DNA of 8,795 nt from Streptomyces sp. NRRL S-350 (GTDB lineage: Bacteria > Actinomycetota > Actinomycetes > Streptomycetales > Streptomycetaceae), in the NCBI RefSeq assembly GCF_000719705.1, contig NZ_JOHO01000116.1, positions 1 through 8,795 on the forward strand, written 5' to 3'. The notes below the pieces were generated by a model. That model was not told the DNA's origin. It ran no database searches and worked only from the letters and a program-made list of their open reading frames with translations. Below are positions 1 to 5,980 of the stretch, in pieces (the stretch's first letter is position 1; every line of letters starts with the position of its first letter). Both the position numbers and the translations under genes were made by a program.

Positions 1-2
1 TC

Positions 3-95
3 TGGCCCACCTACACCTGGCGCTACCAACACCAAACCCGCCACCTCGACCTCCCCAACTACCACACCACCACCCACACCACCCACACCCCCTAA
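3..95 (+). CDS. 3' end of an unidentified gene (partial)
   Basis: The window opens inside a reading frame of 30 codons ending in TAA at 93-95. Almost every codon ends in C, the same extreme usage as the next two genes, which is the main reason to believe it is coding. The visible C-terminus begins WPTYTWRY and ends in a His/Thr-rich tail (HTTTHTTHTP). It shows no motif that identifies a family, so I assign no function. It lies 61 nt upstream of the dehydrogenase-like gene in the same direction and is probably in the same operon. The other two forward frames are open here too but have less consistent third-position C. Confidence 0.6.
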   Translation, partial: WPTYTWRYQHQTRHLDLPNYHTTTHTTHTP

Positions 96-156
96 CACCA
101 CCACCACCAGCACCGGGCCCCGACGTCCGCGCCAACGACCAGGAGAGCCACCCACG

Positions 157-1638
157 ATGAACCGACCACACCTGTCCCGGCGGGCCGTCCTCACCGGCGC
201 GGCCGCCACCGTCATCGGCTACAACACCACCACCCGCTCCTGGGCCACCGCCGAATCCCCCGCCAGCGGACGCCTGGTCCCGGTCCCCCCACTCCAGGGC
301 ACCCTCACCACCAACCCCGCCACCCGCGCGGCGTTCGCCCAGGACTTCGGCCGCCTCACCACCACCACCCCGTATGCCGTCCTCACCCCCGCCGGCGCGC
401 AGGACATCGCCACGATCATCAACTTCGCCCGCCGCAACAACCTCAAAGTCGCCATGAACGGCCAGAGCGGCACCGGCACCGACCTCGAATCACACTCCAA
501 TTACGGTCAGGCCGGCGTCGCCGGGGGCATCAGCGTCAACGCCCGCGCCCTCAACCGCATTCACGCCATCACCCCCACCAACGCCACCGTCGACGCCGGC
601 GTCACCTGGGCCCAACTCACCGAGGCCGCCCTCGCTCACGGCCTCACGCCCCCGTGCCTCACCGACTACCTCCATCTGTCCGTCGGAGGCACCATCAGCG
701 TCGGCGGCATCGGCTCCACCGTTCACAAATACGGCCTTCAGGCCGACACCGTCGAAGCCATCGAGATCGTCACCGGCACCGGCCGCGTCCTCACCGCCAC
801 GCCCACCTGCAACGCCGACCTCTTCCACGGCGCCCTCGCCGGCGCCGGCCAGATCGGCATCATCACCCGCGCCACCCTGAAGCTCGTCCCCGCCCCCGAG
901 AACGCCCGCGTCTTCACCCTCTTCTACGACGACCTCACCACCTACCTCACCGACCAGCAAACCCTCCTCAACGACGGCCGCTTCCCCTCCCAGGTCGGCG
1001 AAGTCCTCGTCCAGCCCAACGGCCAACCCCCGCGCTACAAGATCGAAGCCGTCGCCCACTACAACGGCACCACACCCCCCGATCCCGCTCCTCTCCTCGC
1101 CGGCCTCACCCCCGTCTCCGCCCAGACCACCATCACCGACACCACCTACCGCGATTACACGTACCGGGTCGACGCCTTCGCCGACTCCATCAAGCAGCTC
1201 GGCTACTGGGACGCCCCCAAGCCCTGGCTCTCCCTGTTCCTCCCCGCCACCCGGACCCGCGCCTTCCTCACCGAAACGCTCCCCCAGCTCACTCCTGACG
1301 ACATCGGCCAGGGCCTGCTCCTCTGCTACCCCTTCCACACCGGCAAGCTGACCCACCCGCTCGCCGTCACCCCCGCCGAACCCGTTGCCTACCTTTTCGA
1401 CCTCCTCGCGTTCCCCCACCCCGGCACGGACCCCCAGCCCGCCCTCACCCGCAACCGCCGCATTTACGACCGCGCCGTCCAACTCGGCGCGAAGCGCTAC
1501 CCCGTCGGCGCCATTCCCCGCATGACGCCCGCCGACTGGCAAACCCACTACGGCCCTCAATGGGCCACCCTCACCACCACCAAGAACCGCTACGACCCCA
1601 CCCACACCCTCACACCCGGCCAGAACATCTTCCCCTGA
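157..1638 (+). CDS. Tat-exported FAD-dependent oxidoreductase, cytokinin-dehydrogenase-like
   Basis: This 493-residue flavoprotein has a twin-arginine-type leader (SRRAVLTGAAA, residues 7-17), so it is probably exported folded. A PCMH-type FAD domain covers about 65-245. It carries the cytokinin dehydrogenase (CKX) signatures TDYL (169-172), VGGTIS (176-181), NADLF (219-223) and GQIGIITRA (231-239). The C-terminal half has KPWLSLF (355-361) and ends with YDP...LTPGQNIF (479-492), like the CKX cytokinin-binding domain. D170 matches the catalytic Asp of plant CKX. The usual FAD-linking GHS motif reads GQS (102-104), so Q103 replaces the histidine and FAD may be non-covalent. CKX enzymes cleave N6-isoprenoid side chains from adenine cytokinins; the substrate here is unknown. 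Other berberine-bridge-type oxidases are an alternative. AGGAG at 141-145 lies 11 nt before the ATG. Confidence 0.88.
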   Translation: MNRPHLSRRAVLTGAAATVIGYNTTTRSWATAESPASGRLVPVPPLQGTLTTNPATRAAFAQDFGRLTTTTPYAVLTPAGAQDIATIINFARRNNLKVAMNGQSGTGTDLESHSNYGQAGVAGGISVNARALNRIHAITPTNATVDAGVTWAQLTEAALAHGLTPPCLTDYLHLSVGGTISVGGIGSTVHKYGLQADTVEAIEIVTGTGRVLTATPTCNADLFHGALAGAGQIGIITRATLKLVPAPENARVFTLFYDDLTTYLTDQQTLLNDGRFPSQVGEVLVQPNGQPPRYKIEAVAHYNGTTPPDPAPLLAGLTPVSAQTTITDTTYRDYTYRVDAFADSIKQLGYWDAPKPWLSLFLPATRTRAFLTETLPQLTPDDIGQGLLLCYPFHTGKLTHPLAVTPAEPVAYLFDLLAFPHPGTDPQPALTRNRRIYDRAVQLGAKRYPVGAIPRMTPADWQTHYGPQWATLTTTKNRYDPTHTLTPGQNIFP

Positions 1639-1682
1639 TCCCACATCCCCGAAATCGCGAAGAGCCCCCCCCCAACGTGGTG

Positions 1683-1690
1683 AAAGGAAA
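1683..1690 (+). promoter_or_regulatory. Ribosome binding site that fixes the SRPBCC start
   Basis: AAAGGAAA contains AGGA (1685-1688), placed 6 nt before the GTG at 1695. The frame is open back to 1560 and has in-frame GTG codons at 1677 and 1680, but those follow a run of Cs with no purine-rich site. The upstream ATG at 1560 lies inside the dehydrogenase gene. Confidence 0.6.
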
Positions 1691-1694
1691 TCCC

Positions 1695-2165
1695 GTGCAC
1701 GCCATCCATCACACCGACCAGACCCTGCTCCCCCACCCCCCTGCCGCCGTCTGGGACGCCATCATCGACGAACTCAACGGCAAGACCACCTGGTGGCACC
1801 CCCACAACACCCACCAGCCCGGCCCCACACCCCCTGACCAGCCCAACGGCACCACCCTCACCACCGTCCACCCCAACGGCATCGGAAAGCCCGGTCCCAA
1901 GCTCCGCTTCACCTCCACCACCACCGACATCACCCCCCACCGCACCCTCACCCAGACCCACACCGGCCACTTCCAGGGCACCACCACCTACACGCTCACC
2001 CCCCACCACGACGGCTCCCACACCCTCCTCTCCATCACGTTCGCCAGCACGCCCCGTCACTGGCCGAAGCTCCTCCACAAACTGACGAACCTCACCTCCA
2101 AGCACACCGCCGCCACCCAGAACGCCCTCGCCAACCTCCACCACCACCTCGGCACCGCCAAATAG
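1695..2165 (+). CDS. SRPBCC-superfamily (polyketide cyclase/dehydrase-like) protein
   Basis: From the GTG start this is a 156-residue soluble protein. The pattern fits the START/SRPBCC helix-grip fold: an N-terminal strand, then PPAAVWDAIID (15-25) with a nearby WW, a central beta-rich stretch (FQGTTTYTLTP), and a long C-terminal helix ending in NALANLHHHLG. Members of this fold bind hydrophobic ligands in a deep cavity; some cyclise or dehydrate polyketides and many have no known reaction. No catalytic residue can be named with confidence. Composition is odd: about 20 His and 32 Thr in 156 residues, following the CAC/ACC-rich coding strand. It lies 56 nt after the dehydrogenase-like gene and 15 nt before the hydrolase, so it is probably co-transcribed and may act in the same pathway. 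Confidence 0.75.
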   Translation: MHAIHHTDQTLLPHPPAAVWDAIIDELNGKTTWWHPHNTHQPGPTPPDQPNGTTLTTVHPNGIGKPGPKLRFTSTTTDITPHRTLTQTHTGHFQGTTTYTLTPHHDGSHTLLSITFASTPRHWPKLLHKLTNLTSKHTAATQNALANLHHHLGTAK

Positions 2166-2180
2166 AACAAGGACACCGTC

Positions 2181-3077
2181 ATGCAGACCGCCGTCGAAAT
2201 CCCCACCCTGCCGACGGATCACGCCGTCATCACCACCGACCACACCGCCACCACCGACGACAACGCGCGGCTGGCCCTCACCGTGCACCGACCCGGGACT
2301 CCCGACCCGGGCCGGCCGCTCGTCGTCCTGGTCCACGGGTGGGCGGCCTCCCGCACCGTCTGGCACGACACCGCCCGCTGCCTGGCAGCCGCCGGACACA
2401 CCGTCGCCTCCTACGACCAGCGCGGGCATGCTTCTTCCACGGCCGGGCGGGAGCCGATCAGCATCGGGCGGCTCGCCCGGGACTTGGACGCGGTCGTGGG
2501 GACGTTGACGACGCCGGAGCGGCCGGTGGTGGTGGTCGGGCATTCGGGCGGTGGCTATGCGGCGCTTGCCTGGGCGACGGAACTCGCCGCTTCGCGTCCG
2601 GCCGGCGGGCGCGGGCGGCTGGCCGGTCTGGTGCTGGTCTCCACTGCTGCGCACGGTCAGCGCACCCCGGCGAACGAGGTGAAGATGATGGGCTCCCGGT
2701 TGTTCAGCCGTGCCCTGCGCACGCCGTGGCTGGGGCGCAAGTTGCTCGGTCAGACGCACGGGCCGCTGGCCGGCCCGGAGGCGCGGGAGGCGAACCGGCG
2801 GCTCTTCGCCCGCACCCGACCGCAGACCCGGGCGGCGTGTTTCGCGTCGACCGGGGAGATGGACCACCGTGCTGGGCTCGCCCGGATCTCCACTCCGGCT
2901 GTCGTCATCACCGGCACGGAGGACAAGGTCGTCAAGCCGGCGTTCAGTCAGGAACTCGCCTCGGCGCTCCCGCAGGCCACGCTGTACGAGCTGCCGGGTG
3001 TCGGGCACATGGTGCCGCTGGAGAGCCCCGGGCAGATCGCCCATCGCGTCCACCAGCTGGTCCTGGCCGGCCGCTAG
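2181..3077 (+). CDS. Alpha/beta-fold hydrolase
   Basis: This 298-residue cytoplasmic alpha/beta hydrolase has no signal peptide. The oxyanion-loop HGW is at 52-54, the nucleophile elbow GHSGGG at 120-125 (Ser122), the likely catalytic Asp at D248 in GTEDKVV, and the catalytic His at H276 in GVGHMVP. The ~70 residues after the elbow (about 140-230) form a lid-like insert, so the domain order and length are normal for the family. The substrate cannot be predicted; esterase, thioesterase-like, lactonase or C-C hydrolase activity is possible. AAGGA at 2169-2173 lies 7 nt before the ATG. Base use changes inside this gene: codons up to about 83 are strongly C-biased like the upstream genes, while later codons use G freely, as in the rest of the window. 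Confidence 0.9.
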   Translation: MQTAVEIPTLPTDHAVITTDHTATTDDNARLALTVHRPGTPDPGRPLVVLVHGWAASRTVWHDTARCLAAAGHTVASYDQRGHASSTAGREPISIGRLARDLDAVVGTLTTPERPVVVVGHSGGGYAALAWATELAASRPAGGRGRLAGLVLVSTAAHGQRTPANEVKMMGSRLFSRALRTPWLGRKLLGQTHGPLAGPEAREANRRLFARTRPQTRAACFASTGEMDHRAGLARISTPAVVITGTEDKVVKPAFSQELASALPQATLYELPGVGHMVPLESPGQIAHRVHQLVLAGR

Positions 3078-3079
3078 CC

Positions 3080-3748
3080 GTGCCGACCACCACCGCTCAT
3101 GCCGGCGCGCTGGCCTCCCTCCTGCCGCCGCACGTCCGTTGCGCCGAGGCGTTCGGCGCCCTGGGCGCGGGCCGCCTCCTTCCTGCGGAGGCGGCCTACA
3201 TCCGGGGCCGGTCCCCTCGCCGCCGCCAGCAGTTCACCACCGCCCGGACGCTGGCCCGCCGGGCCCTCGCCGAGCTCGGCCACCCCCCGGTGCCGCTGCT
3301 TCCCGGGCCCGGAGGTGCGCCGCAGTGGCCGGCCGGCGCGGCCGGCAGCATCACCCACACGCACGGCTACACCGCCTGCGCGGTCGCCCGTACCGGGCAC
3401 AGCGCCTCGATCGGGATCGACGCGGAGCCGGTCCGGCCGCTGCCGCCCGGTGTCCTGGACCTGGTCGGCAGCGAGGACGAGCGGCTCCGGCTCGCCGCAC
3501 TCCCCCGGGACTCCACCCCGTGGGACACGCTCCTCTTCAGCGCCAAGGAGGCGGTCTACAAGGCCGTCCACCCCCTCACCCGCACGTGGACACCGCTCGC
3601 CTCGATCACCGTCACCCTCCACACCGACGGCTCCTTCACCGCCCGGCACCCCCATCACCCCGAGGGCTGCTCCGGCCGGTGGGTCGTACACCGGGGTGTG
3701 GTCGTCACCGCCGTCGCCCTCCCGTCGAGGACGGCGCTCGCCGCTTGA
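3080..3748 (+). CDS. 4'-phosphopantetheinyl transferase, Sfp/EntD type
   Basis: This 222-residue enzyme should move the phosphopantetheine arm from CoA to the carrier-protein serine of polyketide, fatty-acid or non-ribosomal peptide synthases. A CoA-binding Arg region FTTARTLARRAL (52-63) is followed by a P1-like SITHTHGYTACAV (90-102), the Mg2+ motif IGIDAEP (111-117, D114 and E116), and FSAKEAVYK (153-161, E157 and K161). All core residues are present. The usual THC of the P1 motif reads THT. The frame is open much further upstream, but the start is the GTG at 3080, two bases after the hydrolase stop; there is no strong Shine-Dalgarno, so translational coupling is likely. As the last gene of the operon it is the best sign that the operon serves a carrier-protein pathway. 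Confidence 0.92.
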   Translation: MPTTTAHAGALASLLPPHVRCAEAFGALGAGRLLPAEAAYIRGRSPRRRQQFTTARTLARRALAELGHPPVPLLPGPGGAPQWPAGAAGSITHTHGYTACAVARTGHSASIGIDAEPVRPLPPGVLDLVGSEDERLRLAALPRDSTPWDTLLFSAKEAVYKAVHPLTRTWTPLASITVTLHTDGSFTARHPHHPEGCSGRWVVHRGVVVTAVALPSRTALAA

Positions 3749-3791
3749 GCCGCCCGGCGGGTCCGCCGCCGAGCCTCTTGCCTCCCGACGG

Positions 3792-3834
3792 GTCGGGTAC
3801 GGGCAGCCGTGGGACGACCACGCCCGTGCCCGAC
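3792..3834. terminator. Long hairpin between convergent genes
   Basis: Arms 3792-3804 and 3822-3834 pair over 13 bp with one G-T pair. A further 4-bp stem (3809-3812 with 3818-3821) closes a 5-base loop GACGA after a 4-base bulge. It lies 44 nt after the phosphopantetheinyl transferase stop and 87 nt beyond the convergent hydrolase stop. There is no T-tract on either strand, as is common in actinomycetes. It probably ends transcription from both sides. The rest of 3749-3920 shows no gene. Confidence 0.6.
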
Positions 3835-3920
3835 GTGGGCCCCGGCACCCGGCACCGGTGCGGCTGAGGGGCCAGTCGAAGCCGCCCGCGGCACCCGGAG
3901 GTTCGGCGTCGGCCGGCGCC

Positions 3921-5078
3921 TCACGGTGCCAGCGGGCCGCCCGGGGTGAGAGCCAGCCGGGCGAAGTTCTCGGCGATGACGCGGTGGGCCTGCGGGGAGG
4001 GGTGGAGGCCGTCGGGCAGGGGGTGGGCCTCGTGTTCGGGCTCACCGTAGAGGGCGAGGCCGTCCAGGTGGTGCAGGTCGAGGTCGCCGTCGGCCCGGCG
4101 TTCGGCGACGATGCGGGCCAGTTCCTCGCGGACGGCGGTGAGGGTGAGGCGGCCGGCGGCGCGTTCGGCCGGGTCGCCGGTGGCCCGGAAGCGGAGGGTG
4201 CCGGTGCTGAAGTCGGGGGCGAGCGGGCCGGGGGTGTCCTCGTGGATGGGGCAGAGCACGGGGGACACCACCAGCAGCGGGGTGGTCGGGTGGCCTTCGC
4301 GGACGGTGTCGAGGAAGCCGTGGACGGCCGGGGTGAAGGCCCGCAGCCGCATCGCGTCGGCGTTGACGACGTTGATGCCGAGCTTCAGGCTGATCAGGTC
4401 CGCGGGGGTGTCGCGGATCGTGCGCGCGGTGAAGGGGTCGAGCAGGGCGCCGCCGCCGAAGCCGAGGTTGACGAGGTCGAGTCCCGCGTCGACGGCCACC
4501 AGCGCGGGCCAGGTGCCGGTCGGGTGGGCGGCGTTGGAGCCGTGGCTGATCGAACTGCCGTGGTGCACCCACCGCTTGCGGGCACCGGCGGGTACGGCCT
4601 GCACCGGGGCGTCCGTGTCGAGGGCGATCAGTTCGGTCGTCTCGGTGTGCGGGAGCCAGATCTCGACGGTCTTGTCGCGGTCGGGCAGGCCGGTGAACCG
4701 GGCGCTGCCGGGCGGCCCTTCGGTCAGTTCGAAACGGCCGGTGGTCAGGTCGACGGTGCGCAGGTTGCCGCCGGGGACGGCGGTCTGCGCGGTGAGCCGG
4801 CCGTCGACGAGGAGGTCGTAGACCCCGTCGGGCACGTTCGGGACGCCGGGGTAGGCGCGTTTGGTGGGGACGGTGTGCAGGGTGATCGTGGTGGCGCGGG
4901 TCCGGAAGGCCAGGCGGACGCCGGACGGCTGGGATTCGGCCATCGCGAGCTGATCGTCGGGCACCTGGCGGCGGGCGCGGGCGGGCAGGCGGTGCGGCAG
5001 CAGGCCCCGGCCGGTGTGCTCGACGTCGAGGTGGCCGTGGATCAGGTCCTCGGTGACGGGGGTGGTGATCGGGGTCAT
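3921..5078 (-). CDS. SGNH/GDSL-family hydrolase or acyltransferase, SsfX3-like
   Basis: The product has 385 residues in two parts. Residues ~1-165 are beta-rich with no clear catalytic motif. Residues ~168-375 form an SGNH domain: block I HGSSISHG (173-180; GSS instead of GDS, nucleophile S176), block II NLGFGGG (204-210), block III LGIN (233-236, N236), and block V DGLHP (356-360, D356 and H359). This two-domain layout resembles SsfX3, the GDSL acyltransferase of a tetracycline pathway; many relatives are unassigned esterases. No signal peptide is evident. The ATG at 5076-5078 follows GGAGA (5088-5092) with a 9-nt spacer. The gene lies 110 nt downstream of the TetR gene in the same direction and may be its target. 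The resemblance to SsfX3 is from memory of the family, so the substrate is open. Confidence 0.82.
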   Translation of the reverse strand: MTPITTPVTEDLIHGHLDVEHTGRGLLPHRLPARARRQVPDDQLAMAESQPSGVRLAFRTRATTITLHTVPTKRAYPGVPNVPDGVYDLLVDGRLTAQTAVPGGNLRTVDLTTGRFELTEGPPGSARFTGLPDRDKTVEIWLPHTETTELIALDTDAPVQAVPAGARKRWVHHGSSISHGSNAAHPTGTWPALVAVDAGLDLVNLGFGGGALLDPFTARTIRDTPADLISLKLGINVVNADAMRLRAFTPAVHGFLDTVREGHPTTPLLVVSPVLCPIHEDTPGPLAPDFSTGTLRFRATGDPAERAAGRLTLTAVREELARIVAERRADGDLDLHHLDGLALYGEPEHEAHPLPDGLHPSPQAHRVIAENFARLALTPGGPLAP

Positions 5079-5133
5079 GGTGGGGGTTCTCCGTTCGAGT
5101 ACGGGCGTCGGGCCGGGGTCCTTGGCTTGCGCC

Positions 5134-5160
5134 AGGCAGCCAGGCAGCGCTAGGCAGCGC
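5134..5160. repeat. Short direct repeats between tetR and the SGNH gene
   Basis: AGGCAGC occurs at 5134-5140, 5142-5148 and 5152-5158. The last two copies extend to AGGCAGCGC with a 10-bp period. They sit in the 110-nt gap upstream of the SGNH gene. They could be a regulator site or simple slippage; nothing decides this. The 8-bp inverted pair GTACGGGC (5099-5106) and GCCCGTAC (5176-5183) flanks them. Confidence 0.4.
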
Positions 5161-5188
5161 CGGGCCCGGTGGACGGCCCGTACGCCGT

Positions 5189-5770
5189 TCAGGTGGCGGT
5201 GCGGGCGGCGCCGGTCCGGCGGAGGAGGGCGTCGAGGGAGTCGATGATCCAGTCCCAGGACTGCCGCGCATCGACGGCGGTGTGGCTGAATCCGCCGGCC
5301 GCCTCCAGGCTGATGTAGCCGTGGAAGACGCTGCCGAGCATCCGCACGGCGTGGGTCTGTTCGGGTTCGGTGAGGTCGTAGCCGCGCAGGATCGCCCGGG
5401 TCATCTGGGCGTGCCGGACGCCCGCGCTGGCGGCGGCGGTCTCGGCATCGAGGCGCAGGCGGGTGGCGTCGTAGCGGCCGGGGTGGCGGGCCGCGTAGTC
5501 GCGGTAGGCGTCGGCGAAGGCGCCGAGGGCGTCGCGGCCCGCGCGTCCGGCGAGGGCGTCGGCGACGAGGTCGGCGAGTTCTTCCAGGGCGTGCAGGGCG
5601 ATGCGGGTCTTGAGGTCCTGCGAGCTCTTGACGTGGGAGTAGAGGCTGGCGGTCTGCACGCCGAAGCGTCGGGCCACCGCGGCGACGGTCACCTGCTCGA
5701 AGCCGACCTCGTCCGCGAGTTCGGCGCCCGCGACGACCAGGCGTTCGACGGTGAGTCCTGCCCGTGCCAT
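5189..5770 (-). CDS. TetR-family transcriptional regulator (WHG-type C-terminal domain)
   Basis: This 193-residue repressor-type protein has an N-terminal TetR helix-turn-helix at about 26-48 (VTVAAVARRFGVQTASLYSH). Its ligand-binding half carries FHGYISLEAAGGF (149-161), typical of the WHG-type C-terminal domain. Such proteins dimerise on palindromes and release DNA when a small ligand binds. The frame is open to 5908, but the ATG at 5768-5770 is chosen: GGAGG (5777-5781) sits 6 nt upstream and the HTH then starts at the usual distance from the N-terminus. The upstream extension would run through the promoter and palindromes. The SGNH gene follows in the same direction after 110 nt. Autoregulation is suggested by the palindromes in the promoter; control of the SGNH gene is inferred from position. 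The ligand is unknown. Confidence 0.92.
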   Translation of the reverse strand: MARAGLTVERLVVAGAELADEVGFEQVTVAAVARRFGVQTASLYSHVKSSQDLKTRIALHALEELADLVADALAGRAGRDALGAFADAYRDYAARHPGRYDATRLRLDAETAAASAGVRHAQMTRAILRGYDLTEPEQTHAVRMLGSVFHGYISLEAAGGFSHTAVDARQSWDWIIDSLDALLRRTGAARTAT

Positions 5771-5813
5771 GTGCTTCCTCCCGTGCTGTCCCGCCAGTGA
5801 CCGGCCTATGGAC

Positions 5814-5843
5814 AGTATGGGATTACCTAATCCATTTAGGCAA
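5814..5843 (-). promoter_or_regulatory. Putative tetR promoter
   Basis: On the minus strand, TTGCCT (5838-5843) and CATACT (5814-5819) are separated by 18 bp, a fair sigma-70-type (HrdB-like) pair with four of six matches in each box. The stretch is locally AT-rich for this genome. Transcription would start near 5805-5808, giving a leader of about 35-40 nt before the tetR ATG. Confidence 0.5.
5820..5840. promoter_or_regulatory. Overlapping palindromes, likely TetR operator
   Basis: GGATTA-CC-TAATCC (5820-5833) is a perfect inverted repeat with 6-bp arms. It overlaps a second one, CCTAA-TCCAT-TTAGG (5826-5840), with 5-bp arms. Together they fill the -35/-10 spacer of the tetR promoter and touch the -35 box. 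A repressor bound here would block RNA polymerase, so autorepression by the adjacent TetR protein is the simplest reading. Confidence 0.6.
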
Positions 5844-5890
5844 ACGCTTATGTACTCATGGTTGCGCCGGGAGTCCGCCCCACCCTTCGG

Positions 5891-5958
5891 TCGACCCGGT
5901 CCAACCATCGACCCGGACCAACCATCAGCCCGGACCGATATTCGACCGAGTCCACCGT
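5891..5958. repeat. Four tandem 17-bp repeats upstream of tetR
   Basis: Four in-phase 17-bp units run at 5891-5907, 5908-5924, 5925-5941 and 5942-5958. The first two are identical but for one base, with consensus TCGACCCGGWCCAACCA. Units three and four are degenerate and keep mainly the first half. The array lies 48 bp upstream of the -35 box of the tetR promoter and 22 bp past the AraC-family stop codon. The period is not a multiple of three and no gene covers it. It may be an array of protein-binding sites. Confidence 0.65.
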
Positions 5959-5980
5959 TTTCCTCAGCCCGCGAGTCGAC

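Noticed and set aside
3..95. Assigning the left-edge fragment to a cytokinin-related gene because of its neighbour
   Set aside because: Thirty residues with a low-complexity tail show no motif, so any such name would rest on context alone.
490..1644. Long open minus-strand frame of 384 codons opposite the dehydrogenase-like gene
   Set aside because: Its product is almost all Gly, Val, Glu, Ala and Asp with no family motif. It is the antisense shadow of C-rich codons in a well-supported gene.
1590..3053. Minus-strand open frame of 487 codons across the SRPBCC and hydrolase genes
   Set aside because: It is antisense to two genes with clear motifs and has a low-complexity Gly/Val/Glu product.
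3099..5153. Plus-strand open frame of 684 codons
   Set aside because: It runs out of frame over the phosphopantetheinyl transferase, crosses the terminator hairpin and then runs antisense to the SGNH gene. It has no recognisable domain.
5771..5908. Upstream extension of the TetR frame to 5908
   Set aside because: It would run through the promoter and operator palindromes, while a GGAGG site 6 nt before the internal ATG gives a normal TetR N-terminus.
5891..5958. Reading the 17-bp repeats as a CRISPR array or plasmid iterons
   Set aside because: There are no spacers between units and no cas, rep or par gene nearby. Only four decaying copies are present.
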